Origin: Bacillota bacterium | Lineage (GTDB): Bacteria; Bacillota; Clostridia; Acetivibrionales; DSM-1351 | Reading direction: 5' to 3' | NCBI GenBank assembly: GCA_023400235.1 | Contig: JAEXFI010000008.1 | Span: 1 to 64,000 of the forward strand | Length of the DNA: 64,000 nt | Shown here: piece by piece, positions 19,501-28,643 of the stretch | Layout: each line of letters begins with the position of its first letter | Numbering within the stretch: position 1 is the stretch's first letter | The notes under the pieces: model-generated | The model's input: the letters and a program-made list of their open reading frames with translations, nothing else | Told to the model about the DNA's origin: nothing | The model's database searches: none | Translations under genes and position numbers: made by a program

Positions 19501-22500
19501 CGAAGGAGACAGCGCCGAGCATGTCACTGCTGGTGTCACGTTTGTGGAGGCTGTGATCCAGGGCAGTACCGTGACCTGGAAGAGCAGCAATACGGCTTTT
19601 ATAGCCGATGACGGCAGACTTGTGAGAAGGCCGAAGCTGGAAGAGGGAGATAAGGAGGTAACGGTTACAGCAACGATTACCAATGGTGCTGCAGTGCTTT
19701 CAAAGACATTTAAGCTTAAGGTCTTGCGGCAGACTTCACCTGCATTCGACGTAAGAGAGGATGCAGACCTGCTTGCTATCGGCTATTATACCGGGGACAG
19801 TGCAGAGCAGGTTACTACACATGTGATACTTCCCACAGAAGGAAGCCGGGGAAGCACCATAAGCTGGGCAAGTGATAATACCACAAACATTGATATAGAT
19901 GGCACCGTTATGCGCAATGCATCGGTAAATAAAAAAGTAAAGCTGACAGCCACCATTTCCAAAGCCGGTCAATCCGTACAGAAGGTATTTGAACTGACGG
20001 TAATAAAGACCGACGAGGATGATATTCTGCGTCAGATACTGGAAGATACCCAGGCTTTGCAGATTGTGTATGCGAACGGAGATAACAGTGACTTTGTGAC
20101 ACAAAATCTGAAGCTCAGGCAAAAAGGTGCCAACGGCTGTGATATAAGCTGGTCAAGCAGCACTGGAAATGTTGTTGCGGCTGATGGTTCTGTAAAAAGT
20201 ACTGACGAGGATATGACCGTTGTATTAAAAGCAAAAGTGAAGAAATTTTCAACCGAAATAAATTATTGGGTCAGCAGGGAAAAGCAGTTTACCGTGAAGG
20301 TGGCAAAAAAAGATCATACCGATGTGAATTCAGACCTGGATGACATAAGCATTGTGTACACCGAGGGAGATACTGCAAACAGTGTCACAGCGGCCTTGTA
20401 CCTGGCTGCAAAGGGAAAATCCGGCTCTGCCATCACCTGGATATCCAGTAATGACCAATATATTGAAGGCGACGGATCAGTAACAAGACCAGGACCGGAA
20501 GATAAAGATTGCCCGGTCACGCTTACGGCCATTATCAAGAATCCTGTGACGGGACAGACCAGAACAAAGGTATTTGAGGTTACAGTCAGAAAGCTGACCG
20601 ATAAAGAGGCGGTAAAGGAAGCTGCCAAAAAGCTGACGCCTGATGAAGCTTTCAATTTTGGCACAGGGGATATATGGGAGAGTATTACGACAGATTTCTG
20701 GATGCTCACAACAGGAGCATACAAGTCCAGGATTTCGTGGAAATCGGACAAGCCCTCCATCATCAACATAACCGAAGAGCTGGATCCAAATACCGGAAAG
20801 CAGAAAGCGACGGTAAGCAGACAGACCCAGGATGAAAATGTAATTATAACCGCCACACTAACATTGAACAATATATCCGTCACAAAGAAGTATCTGCTGG
20901 TGGTTAAAAAAGCAGGGGCTTCAAAAGAAAACAATGAAATCCGTACCGATAGCGGCAGGAAATTGGGAATTACTGCCGGAGATTCTCAAAACAGTGTGCC
21001 GGTATACCGGACAATTGTCAACGAGGGAGACGGAAGCACTACAAAAGTTGATACGCTGATTTTAGATATAAATCATGTAAAAGCACTTGCCATGGCAGTT
21101 AATCCCAAGGAAAGTGAAGACAACCGCAGAATGAACATAGACTTTGAGCTTGATGACGGTGATGCTGCCGACGAGCAGGCGGTTGAGATTCCAGCTTCAG
21201 TTGTGACACTGCTTTCCCAGAGAAATATTTCCATGACCATCGCTTCACCGGTAGCTGAAATCAGGTTGACTGACAAAGAGATAAAGAGTCTGGAAGACAC
21301 AGGAACAGATTTGTACTTCAGAATTGTTCCCATAAGGAATGAGGACAGGAAGAAGGAGCTTGAAAATCAGGCAAAGCGGAAGATTGGACCAGACCTCAGG
21401 CTTATTGGTGCTCCAAGCATGATTGAGACCAACTACAGCGGAGTAAACACATATGTCGTTCTTCCGTTTGGTAATGCAAGCATAAGCAATCTGAGCAAAG
21501 TCAGAGTGTATATAAATCACAGTGACGGGTCCACAGAAGTAAAAGCGGGAAGGATTGTATACAGAGCTGGCAATGGAGCTGGAACCCTGGAACCATATGG
21601 CGTTGAAATTCTTATTGACAAATTCAGTGAATTTCAGGTGATTGAAGATCCGGCTACGGGTACAGATCCCACCAGCCCCACGAATCCAGGCACCAAAGAT
21701 CCGAAGACAAAGGATGAAGAAAAGCCTTCGGGAGAAAAGACGGTTACCGGAGACAAACTGCCGGATGTTCTGGAAGGAGACGGAGGACTGGTTGAGGATG
21801 AGGATGTAAGGGCAAAAGTGACAAAAGATGTGATTGACCCCGTAAAGCTCAAAAAGAAATTCGGAGATGACACCGAGCTTAAGGATGTGTACGTTCACAT
21901 TAGTGTAAAGAAGCTGAAAGAACCGGATAATGAAGAGATTAAGAAGAAAATAAGGCAGCAGGGCTATACGCCGGTGGGCGAACCAGTGAAATTCGGAATC
22001 TTTGCAGAAAAGGGCGGAAAGACCGTGAGCCTGTCACCTTTCGGAGCCTATGTCTCCCTATATATTCCGATTCCTGAGGGAGAGAAAATAACAACGGCTG
22101 TCCGGGTGGGAGAGGATGGGAAAATCATTCACATACCCACGGAAATTACCGTTCTAGACGGAAAATATTATGCAAAGGTGAATTCATTGATTGACGGTGT
22201 GTTTGCGCTCATATGGAATCCCAGGGAAATGAGGGATATGGAAAAGCATACTGCGAAAACAGAAGTAAACGATTTGAACTCCAGACTGGTGGTAAGTGGT
22301 GTGGGAAATAACCTGTATGCACCTGATAAGAAGATGACCAGAGCGGAATTTACAGTGCTTCTGATCCGGGGACTTGGACTGCTGAGAGATTCTACAGATA
22401 CAGTTTTTACGGATGTTGATCAAAAGTCAGCCTATGCAGGGTATATTAAAACCGCATATGAATATGGCATAGCGAAGGGCTACGGGAACGGGAAATTTGG

Positions 22501-22789
22501 TCCGGATGACTTTATTACAAGAGAACAGGCCATGACCATACTGGGCAATGCAATGAGGGTTGTAGCCCTGAAGGCAGAACTCCCGGCAGCTGAAACCAAG
22601 GAAATTCTCCAAAAGTACAGGGATTCGGGAGCAATATCCAATTATGCAGGGGATTCTGCCGCAAGGGTGATCAAAACCGGTATAATGACCGGCAGCAAGG
22701 GGCAGCTGGCTCCGAAGGTCACCATGACCCGGGCCGAAGGAGCAGCCTGTGTAAGACTGCTGCTGCAGAAAGCAAAACTTATTAACTGA
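13589..22789 (+). CDS. Giant modular SLH surface protein (FN3, Ig-like, atrophied-Ig repeats)
   Basis: 3066 aa. A signal peptide ends near AMASPF (about 38). Residues about 150-330 resemble a carbohydrate-binding jelly roll (NGGFEEGTEKW start, LLVDNVRV end). Then come about five fibronectin type III-like repeats (about 390-925, each with the YDVYRDG and TVYYYRVKAKN strands), an Ig-like block, several bacterial Ig-like repeats with KIDRTAP and AGNISAP joints (about 925-1750), and seven atrophied-Ig repeats (about 1750-2445), each starting with GDSAxxVTxxVxL and ending SKTFxLxV. A Pro/Thr/Lys linker near 2690-2725 and three C-terminal SLH domains (about 2905-3066) anchor it to the wall. Probably an adhesin or biofilm/surface scaffold. 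GGGAG lies only 3 bases before the ATG; the next codon, TTG, is an alternative start. Confidence 0.88.
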   Translation: MLKTGLLKKLYTKTAVYLLASLMVVSAIWAMPGKAMASPFSITGVDNISTMNVPRSGELIPVRIDGDVAVSAGGSFADGYLLFKKAGAPVEGDELSIVSDTDPNAYGAVSLSGTTVYLGTGGAKKQIGSIDGVENGKNGKNLKIQFATPLPNGGFEEGTEKWKFTNQFIALQGDSQQKGSGSTSIEVKKKAPYFNWNWVETVDGSASYMRLYLDCWIKDSYGALHGPKITSTEFEANTGDSVSLYYYAKNTGDKYDVYGYVADSVTGARQQLFYERGDETNGWQAVTRKITLPGSKNLVFEFLCGSQDGTGGKLISSELLVDNVRVLSNSVNEQVMNKVARKVALVKVRQEPRTPSTEDRIYQIEAMDSDGHKSISAGNAVVKIHTYPLPPSLTVAARPGTSGALDISWNASEATGYDLYNGSDLILRNSATTSATISGLSPNTAYPIGAVAGNDMGSSDRINVSRYTNAAVPGITAADASTGEVRLEFLNNGNPPGTRYCLERSTNGTDWTVAENYTLLSTAGEKTVCANTGLTPNTVYYYRVKAKNGDGIESAYSATVNRKTAPGAPNPITVTAKADTTDSLEIVWTEAPGAVNYDVYRDGVKINAGMEGSRVTHVGLKPNGPYEIYVKSKNEGGDSVTSRSITRYTLAEVPELVPDSAATTSVTMTINNRANTPGTLYRLERSIDGTNWIPVEDFTLSAKDTAAQVYTNTGLNPGTVYYYRIQARNGDGIETAYSSVVSKVTLPVAPTGIMAEPVEGTHDVIRVSWTAPEGAESYDIYRRDNGQGSFKCIRSWFEGTESEDQELLSNTKYDYYIIAKNASGDSAKSTTAGKYTFAAVPEISSQNSADTNNLTINAQGNPEGTDYWIQYSVDGGSFWRNLGDWINFLTPQHAGILPGVTYSYRVKARNSEGVETAYSGTANARSNEAPAIEINSPSSNVYRSAVEGYGNFTLSGLVKDKDNDTVRISASIDGKTRTTVVNATAAGIPWSLSWNISTDSIAQSDYNAIKVTGNDGFGGITQVDWSNILFVDKTGPQPPEIAANTQWTNITSAAVTIAHGADIKAGSSKTEYMLSGATSSEWKAYREGGFIITNEGITVIRARSMDAVGNVGGISTAQIKIDRTAPTEGGFVLKALTDSRDGFTGTRIVKLVSIAATDSGGAGNGADDPQAPKEMQISNHADFSGAVWEDYSKERYNWTLTEEPGTKTVFVRFRDAVGNISAPVTGSIIYDNVPPELKLSLPSRFSAKKGMTVSYDIDINEMSALSGILSGDTGRIKLSASGTFSDEDMAALNAGISVTELNPAKVRVNINIPEHMNSEGTVGLIILAGAACDTAGNLSVETAGNASFVIDAVAPDNQNSLFIADITIRGGHGVTLNSTSEACGGMDSDSVRFAPAGYAGIAPANGTTITSTHGRSNVINAPTAEGIYYLYILDAAGNISPASSHILTVKNDGPKLTLSGPSAVSVKASNSVYYIAEYSGDTTAITLSSKEVALITSGTANAYVKIEDVEGQPLQRKIILENLMGEGTVQIRIGSGSAQDAQGNPAEASTASNPVKVDNTAAKIVSLAFSSDNTENSEYAAKGNTLTLEFIADEPLAGVTGNIAGQAVAFTAANDDSTSWKASCSIPGDSSYNALDGKQIPFGIITTDLAGNMSSETKPAGTLGRVIFDMTPPVIELTGSTDNDGYYDDGVKIEFNEGIAVIKNTGTNEERRMISGSIVYDGGNYTVTVKDSAGNTSAKGFTISYGSILLQQDMDFLEIGYAPGDSAACVTRDVILPAAAKSGAQVSWQVVSGSAVTVDGKVIRPAYVSGKDDQTVELKAVITLEGKTGEKTFRLTVKGLTDPSDILGNVKDDARIARIFYSYGDDINHVTKDITLSALGSLNGSKLTWNSDREEFISIAQEAADGKYTASVTRPVKGAGDISVTLTVTAEDAKDNNNVWSETFVLTVKSMEATEVDKAKEDFEQVYILYTEGDSAEHVTAGVTFVEAVIQGSTVTWKSSNTAFIADDGRLVRRPKLEEGDKEVTVTATITNGAAVLSKTFKLKVLRQTSPAFDVREDADLLAIGYYTGDSAEQVTTHVILPTEGSRGSTISWASDNTTNIDIDGTVMRNASVNKKVKLTATISKAGQSVQKVFELTVIKTDEDDILRQILEDTQALQIVYANGDNSDFVTQNLKLRQKGANGCDISWSSSTGNVVAADGSVKSTDEDMTVVLKAKVKKFSTEINYWVSREKQFTVKVAKKDHTDVNSDLDDISIVYTEGDTANSVTAALYLAAKGKSGSAITWISSNDQYIEGDGSVTRPGPEDKDCPVTLTAIIKNPVTGQTRTKVFEVTVRKLTDKEAVKEAAKKLTPDEAFNFGTGDIWESITTDFWMLTTGAYKSRISWKSDKPSIINITEELDPNTGKQKATVSRQTQDENVIITATLTLNNISVTKKYLLVVKKAGASKENNEIRTDSGRKLGITAGDSQNSVPVYRTIVNEGDGSTTKVDTLILDINHVKALAMAVNPKESEDNRRMNIDFELDDGDAADEQAVEIPASVVTLLSQRNISMTIASPVAEIRLTDKEIKSLEDTGTDLYFRIVPIRNEDRKKELENQAKRKIGPDLRLIGAPSMIETNYSGVNTYVVLPFGNASISNLSKVRVYINHSDGSTEVKAGRIVYRAGNGAGTLEPYGVEILIDKFSEFQVIEDPATGTDPTSPTNPGTKDPKTKDEEKPSGEKTVTGDKLPDVLEGDGGLVEDEDVRAKVTKDVIDPVKLKKKFGDDTELKDVYVHISVKKLKEPDNEEIKKKIRQQGYTPVGEPVKFGIFAEKGGKTVSLSPFGAYVSLYIPIPEGEKITTAVRVGEDGKIIHIPTEITVLDGKYYAKVNSLIDGVFALIWNPREMRDMEKHTAKTEVNDLNSRLVVSGVGNNLYAPDKKMTRAEFTVLLIRGLGLLRDSTDTVFTDVDQKSAYAGYIKTAYEYGIAKGYGNGKFGPDDFITREQAMTILGNAMRVVALKAELPAAETKEILQKYRDSGAISNYAGDSAARVIKTGIMTGSKGQLAPKVTMTRAEGAACVRLLLQKAKLIN

Positions 22790-22831
22790 TGCGGATCAAA
22801 CGACGATTTTAGAGACGGGAGAGATGGACGG

Positions 22832-25800
22832 ATGAAAGGTACTAAATTTAAAAACACAATAGTTCCCATACTCATGGTCTGCATTTTGAGTGTGCTCTTT
22901 GCGGGCTTGCCGGGAACTGCAGCTGCAGCCGCCGGGGATAACGGGAAAATGTATTGGGAAATGCCTAAACCGAGTTCTCTGTATGATATTAAGGGATATT
23001 ACAACTCCCAGCTGTTACAGACAACCTACAATAATAATGGCTACAGATGTTATGTGATAGTGGGGGGCACCAAGTATACCGATGCTCTGCAGAATATTTC
23101 AAACGGAGGCAGTGTGACAAAGGATGGCATTCAATTTGACGTAAATACCAGCTTTGTCAATAATGGATATTATGTGAAGGTTGAATATACAGCCAAAAAT
23201 ACAACAGCTGCCGCAAAGACCATATCCATCGGAGCAGGCGCAGACATCCAGATTGGGTCGAATGACAGTGCTCCCATAACTAAATTTGCAGACGGCAGCG
23301 GCTTTTATATGACTGACGGCAGCGGAGCGCAGTTCAATTTTGTGGGCAGGAATGCCTATGGCGTTACCGATGTGGATACCTACTGGTTTGGAGCTTATGG
23401 GGAGGTTGATGCAAATATGTTTGCCAATACTTCCGATAGCTCACTTAGCGGGATTGACAGCGGCATGGCGTATTCCTGGAAGGACCGGGTGCTGGCAGCC
23501 TACGAGACAAAAAAGTTTTCTGTGCTCTATGGAATAGGTCCTGCAAACAAGGCCCCCCAGATAGCCGTATCGGTGCCGGCATCAAATTACGGAGTGGTTG
23601 CCAACAACTCAGTCTTAAGCGTACAGGGTAATGTAACCGATGAAGAGAATACCGCCGGTACGATTATATATTATTCTATAGACGGGGGAGCATTAAAGAC
23701 AGGCTATACTTTTTCCGGAGTACCTGGTTCCTTCAGTTTCAATTTCAATCCCGGAACCCTGACACCGGGCACTCACAGGGTTGAATTTCTGTCACAGGAT
23801 ACGTCGGGAGGAACCTCAAATTCTGTAGCCAGAGGCTTTATCATCATGGCCGCACCCCAGAATATTATACTGACTCCAGGCGTCAGCACAATGGCGCTGA
23901 CCTGGAGCGGAGATACAAATGCCACCAGTTATGATGTGTATAGAAACGGAGTGCTGACAGGAAACACAACACAGGCCTCCTTTGGAGATACCGGGCTTGC
24001 ACCGGATGTCTCGTACAGCTATTATGTAGTAGCGAAAAACGGCTCGGTGTCGGTTCAGAGCAGTACCGTGTCAAAATATACCCTGGCTGCCGTACCGGGC
24101 CTGGAAGTGATAAACCATACTCCGGACCAGACAAGGAACAGCTGGAGCATTGACATAGGAGCTAACGCTGCCGGAAAACAGTACAAGGTTGAATATTCAA
24201 CCGACAATATCAATTGGAATACCTCCACCGGCTGGAGTACGGCCACATCGGGAACACATTCGGGGCTTACTGCCGGTACAACCTATTATTACAGGGTAAG
24301 TACAAAAAACAGCGACGGAGTTCAGAGCGCCTTCAGCCCCGTGCAGAACATAAGGATAAACTCTGCCCCCGTTATCTCGGTGAGCTCTCCGGCGGAAAAT
24401 ATATACCGGTCCGAGGTGCCTGGGTTTACCACCTTTACTTTGTCCGGGACTGTAAGTGATGCGGACAATAACGAGGTAACCCTTTCCGCATCAATAAACG
24501 GTGTTAAAAAAACTGTGGTTATTTCACAAACTTTATCGGGTGCCTCCTGGGAGCTTTCCTGGGATATTGCAGCCGATGAGCTGCGGGAGGACAGTTACAC
24601 GGCCATCGGAATCGCTGCTGTGGACGGAACCGGAAAAAATAATGAAGAAGGAACCGCCACCTGGGTTAAAACCTTGTATTTGGACAGAATCGCCCCGGCA
24701 AAACCAGCCATAAATGATAATAGCGACTGGACCAACGCAGAGAGTGTGGCTGTCACTGTGACGGATGGTGTCGATACCGGTGCGGCAGCCTCTGGAACCG
24801 ACAGGTCGGAGTACAGGCTTACCGGAGATACCAGCAGCAGTTGGACCGCGTATCCGGCCGCTGGCATCCAGGTGACAAACCCGGGCATAACACGTATTGA
24901 GGTCAGAACCGTTGATAAGGCAGGTAACGTGAGCCAGAGTGTATTTTCAGAGGTGAAAATCGACAGAACTCCACCCGGCAACGGCAGCTTTGTATTAAGC
25001 TCGGAATATGACGATATGGCTTATACCAGAACAAAAAGCGTAAAGCTGGTTAATATATCCGCTTCCGACGCCGGAGGAGCCGGTAACGGAGAAGGAGACG
25101 AGGCTCTTCCTGCCAGAATGCAGCTCAGCAACGACCCTTCCTTTGATGTGAGCACCGGCTGGATACCCTACGCTCAGGCATATACCGGCTGGACACTGGA
25201 GAATGTAAACGGCTCAAAGACGGTATATATAAGATTTATGGATGCTGCAGGCAATGTGAGCAGTGCTTTTTCAGACATTATCATTTATGATGATATAAAG
25301 CCTGTAATAAGTATCTCAGCTCCCTCCAGAAATGCTGTCTCCAAAGGACATACGGTATCCTATGTTATGAAAGTGGACGACATGTCTGCAGTTCTATCGG
25401 GAATAACTCAAAACGACAGCAGCCTGGTGATATTATCCGGAGAAGGTTCCATTAAGAACAGACTTGAGGATTTGCAGGCTTCTATTTCCATTGAAGAAAT
25501 AAGCGGTACGGAGCGGAAGATTAATATTACACTGCCTCAGAATATGACAGAAGAGGGAACAGTCAGTATCAGAATTGGTGAAGGGGCTGCCAGGGATGCT
25601 GCAGGGAATGTGTCACTAGAGGTTCCAGGAAACTTTTCCTTCAATGTGGACTCAACTCCTCCGACACATCAGGACATACTTTTCCCTGAAAACGTAAAAG
25701 TAGCGGGGGGGACGGCAGTTGAGCTGGCCAAGGCTTCAGCGGAATGCGCCGGAGGTGAAGATGGGGACAGTGTGAGGTTTGCACCGGAGGGCTATGATGG

Positions 25801-28300
25801 CGCGTCTCCTGCCAATGGTTCCACCATAACCTCCACTCACGGCAGATCAAAATTTATCAATGCACCTACGGCGGATGGGGTATACAGGCTGTATATTATT
25901 GATGCAGCGGGGAATATATCCTTGGCATCGGACAAGGTTTTGACCGTCAAAAACAACGGCCCCGCTGTCACCATCCAGGGCCCGGATAACTCCTATGTGC
26001 AGGAGAAAAACACGGTGGAGTATATAGTAACCTATAGTGCCGATGCAAAAAAAATAACACTTGGACAGATGGATATAGGACTGCTCAGAACCGGTACCGC
26101 CAATGCCTATGTCGCTGTTGAAGGCATAGAGGACGAACCCTTGAAGCGGAAGATCATACTGAGCAACCTCATGGGAGAGGGAACCGTCAGCATACAGATT
26201 GCTGTGGGCAGCGCAGCGGACGACATAGGAAATAAGTCTGAACAGTCGCAGGAAAGCGCGGCTGTAACCATTGACAATACTCCAGCGGTGGCAGAAAGCG
26301 TTACCATGGCTTCATCCTATGCGGAAAACCCGGCATATGCAAAAGAGGGAGATACCATGACTGTCACCTTCCAGACCAATGAACCCCTGAAAAAGGTTTC
26401 TGCTGAAATTGCAGGGAGAGCGGCCAGAGTAACCTCAAATGCCGAAGGGACGGTATGGACGGCAAGTATAGATATACCTCACAATACCACACTGTCAGAA
26501 GGCGAGGCTGCCTTCAGTATCGAAATCACCGACCGGGCTGGAAATGTATCGGCGCCTGTAACGGCAGTGACAGCCGGAAGCCCTGTAATCATGGACTTTA
26601 CACAACCCAATGTGATTTTAGAAGGAGAGCTTGACAGTACGGGTAAATATTATACAGGACTGGTTATGGTAATTTTTGATGAAGGGACGGCAACCTTGCA
26701 CAATCTGACTACGCAAGGAACCCATAATCCTGACTCAGGAGCTGCCATATCCCTTGGAGGTTCCTATGTTTTGACAGTAAAGGACAAAGCGGGAAATACA
26801 ACAACCAAGACCTTTATTATATCAAAGGATTATGTGGACATGATGGAGGATTTTAACTCCGTTGACATTGTTTACGCACCGGGAGACAGCGCTGGAAGTG
26901 TTACGAGGGATATTTCGCTGCCGTCCACAGGGGCCAATGGCTCTGAGGTGGTATGGTCCGTAACCGCCGGAAACGCTGTGGAAATACCGGGTGGAAAGGT
27001 AATAAGACGTGCGGCGGGAACAGGCAGTTCTACCGTTGAGGTTACTGCCGTCATAACAAAAGGCGGCTACAGCACCTCAAAAGTATTTACTCTCACTGTT
27101 CTGGCGGCTCCATCCGATGAGCCGGGAGCCAGAGCTGAAGATGATGCAAACAGTGCCGCTATCTACTACGCCGCCGGTGACAGCAGGAGCAGTGTCACGC
27201 AAAATATGGGTCTGGCGGTTGCTGGAATAAATGGGTCGGTAATCACCTGGACCAGTGGTGATCCTTCGGTAGTCATCGAAGGTGCTGCTGCAATTGTAAC
27301 AAGACCGGCCTTTGCAGAGGGTGATAAAACGGTGGTATTAACGGCAACCGCAGCGGTTACTGTGAACATGACCACAGAAGCAGCAATTACTGTTACCGCA
27401 TCAAAGCAATTTGTGGTTACGCTGAAAAAACAGCAGGGAAGCGTGCAGGAAATGGCGGAGGCCGATGCGGCGGCAGCATATATATCCTATGGTACGGGGG
27501 ACAGTGCCTCCCATGTTACAGAAAATATTGCCCTTGTATTTGAGCGGGGGAACGGGAGTACCGTACAGTGGATCAGCTCGGACCCGGATATAGTATATCT
27601 GGACGGTTTAACCGGAGTAGTTGTACGTCCGGCGGGCAATGCCGGGGATAAAACGGTTACCCTGACCGTAGTTGTATCCAATGGAGCTGCCACAGCAACA
27701 AGGACCTTTGAAATAACCGTAATTCAGAGAGAGTCTGACCCTGCCAAGGATAGAGCCGATGTTCAAAGTGATATGGATGCGGCTATGGTGGGTTTCCGGG
27801 GACAGGATACAAAAAATAGTGTCACCACACATTTGATATTAAATAATCTTGGGAAAAACGGAACCACTATTTCATGGTTGAGTAATTCGTCTGCAGTATG
27901 GAGTGACGGAACTGTAATCCGGAGTGAAGATGGGGATGTGACGGTTGTTCTCACAGCAACGGTAAGAAAAGGTCTGGCAGTGGCCAGCAAAACCTTCACG
28001 GTAGTAGTAAAGAGAAAAGAACTCACGCTGCTCAGGCAGTTGGGCGCGGATGCAAAAAATGCTGAAATACAGTACCAGAGCGGAAACAGTGAGAACAAGG
28101 TCTCAGGCAATCTGGGACTGATGCTGACAGGAGCCAATGGCTGCAGCATCACCTGGTCAAGCAGTAATCCGGAGGTCATAAGCAGTAACGGAGTCGTTCA
28201 ACGCAAGCAGGAGGATACAATGGTAACGTTAACCGTGACCATATCCAAAGAGGGCTTTATCATCTGCAGAGATTATGTGCTGAAGGTTTTGGGCCAATAG
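22832..28300 (+). CDS. Giant secreted Ig-repeat protein, partner of the SLH protein
   Basis: 1822 aa, 42 bases after the previous gene, so in one operon. A signal peptide ends near residue 33 (TAAAAAGD). The N-terminal domain (about 35-235, ending KKFSVLYGIG) is unique and strand-rich. It is followed by an Ig-like domain, two FN3-like repeats (about 340-510), Ig-like repeats paralogous to those of the upstream protein (both carry TSTHGRS...INAPTA and AAGNIS), and five atrophied-Ig repeats (about 1335-1820). The protein stops straight after the last repeat: there is no SLH, LPXTG, dockerin or cell-wall-binding module. It may be held at the surface by the SLH protein or be released. Function inferred only as surface scaffold/adhesion. 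Confidence 0.85.
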   Translation: MKGTKFKNTIVPILMVCILSVLFAGLPGTAAAAAGDNGKMYWEMPKPSSLYDIKGYYNSQLLQTTYNNNGYRCYVIVGGTKYTDALQNISNGGSVTKDGIQFDVNTSFVNNGYYVKVEYTAKNTTAAAKTISIGAGADIQIGSNDSAPITKFADGSGFYMTDGSGAQFNFVGRNAYGVTDVDTYWFGAYGEVDANMFANTSDSSLSGIDSGMAYSWKDRVLAAYETKKFSVLYGIGPANKAPQIAVSVPASNYGVVANNSVLSVQGNVTDEENTAGTIIYYSIDGGALKTGYTFSGVPGSFSFNFNPGTLTPGTHRVEFLSQDTSGGTSNSVARGFIIMAAPQNIILTPGVSTMALTWSGDTNATSYDVYRNGVLTGNTTQASFGDTGLAPDVSYSYYVVAKNGSVSVQSSTVSKYTLAAVPGLEVINHTPDQTRNSWSIDIGANAAGKQYKVEYSTDNINWNTSTGWSTATSGTHSGLTAGTTYYYRVSTKNSDGVQSAFSPVQNIRINSAPVISVSSPAENIYRSEVPGFTTFTLSGTVSDADNNEVTLSASINGVKKTVVISQTLSGASWELSWDIAADELREDSYTAIGIAAVDGTGKNNEEGTATWVKTLYLDRIAPAKPAINDNSDWTNAESVAVTVTDGVDTGAAASGTDRSEYRLTGDTSSSWTAYPAAGIQVTNPGITRIEVRTVDKAGNVSQSVFSEVKIDRTPPGNGSFVLSSEYDDMAYTRTKSVKLVNISASDAGGAGNGEGDEALPARMQLSNDPSFDVSTGWIPYAQAYTGWTLENVNGSKTVYIRFMDAAGNVSSAFSDIIIYDDIKPVISISAPSRNAVSKGHTVSYVMKVDDMSAVLSGITQNDSSLVILSGEGSIKNRLEDLQASISIEEISGTERKINITLPQNMTEEGTVSIRIGEGAARDAAGNVSLEVPGNFSFNVDSTPPTHQDILFPENVKVAGGTAVELAKASAECAGGEDGDSVRFAPEGYDGASPANGSTITSTHGRSKFINAPTADGVYRLYIIDAAGNISLASDKVLTVKNNGPAVTIQGPDNSYVQEKNTVEYIVTYSADAKKITLGQMDIGLLRTGTANAYVAVEGIEDEPLKRKIILSNLMGEGTVSIQIAVGSAADDIGNKSEQSQESAAVTIDNTPAVAESVTMASSYAENPAYAKEGDTMTVTFQTNEPLKKVSAEIAGRAARVTSNAEGTVWTASIDIPHNTTLSEGEAAFSIEITDRAGNVSAPVTAVTAGSPVIMDFTQPNVILEGELDSTGKYYTGLVMVIFDEGTATLHNLTTQGTHNPDSGAAISLGGSYVLTVKDKAGNTTTKTFIISKDYVDMMEDFNSVDIVYAPGDSAGSVTRDISLPSTGANGSEVVWSVTAGNAVEIPGGKVIRRAAGTGSSTVEVTAVITKGGYSTSKVFTLTVLAAPSDEPGARAEDDANSAAIYYAAGDSRSSVTQNMGLAVAGINGSVITWTSGDPSVVIEGAAAIVTRPAFAEGDKTVVLTATAAVTVNMTTEAAITVTASKQFVVTLKKQQGSVQEMAEADAAAAYISYGTGDSASHVTENIALVFERGNGSTVQWISSDPDIVYLDGLTGVVVRPAGNAGDKTVTLTVVVSNGAATATRTFEITVIQRESDPAKDRADVQSDMDAAMVGFRGQDTKNSVTTHLILNNLGKNGTTISWLSNSSAVWSDGTVIRSEDGDVTVVLTATVRKGLAVASKTFTVVVKRKELTLLRQLGADAKNAEIQYQSGNSENKVSGNLGLMLTGANGCSITWSSSNPEVISSNGVVQRKQEDTMVTLTVTISKEGFIICRDYVLKVLGQ

Positions 28301-28404
28301 GAAACGGTTGAAATTTGATTAAGTAATGGTAAGGGTACAGCCAAAATCAGAGTGCATACTAAAAAGATCTGGCTAACCCAATGTTCCGAATGAATGTGTT
28401 GATT

Positions 28405-28440
28405 AATGGCATGTCGGCAGTTGATGACATGCCATTTTAA
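28405..28440 (+). terminator. Terminator-like hairpin after the giant genes
   Basis: Perfect 11-bp stem AATGGCATGTC / GACATGCCATT (28405-28415, 28426-28436), 10-base loop, then TTAAATTT. The rest of 28301-28643 holds no gene. Close to the next start, CATAAGATA around 28554-28562 resembles a mother-cell sigma-K -10 box, which would fit an exosporium gene but is weak evidence. Confidence 0.6.
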
Positions 28441-28643
28441 ATTTGGGTGTCCTTGAAGCTGGAGAATTTGGAGGATGAAGGCTATTAGTGTAGATATGAC
28501 GTGGACGGTGTTATTTATGCATCTTAACGTAATCATCTTATATTATGATAAGTACATAAGATAACCATCAATCATATGCTGTATAAGAGCATATAGATAG
28601 GTAATATGCTCAGCCCAAAACTTTCAGGAGGTGAAAAATAATT

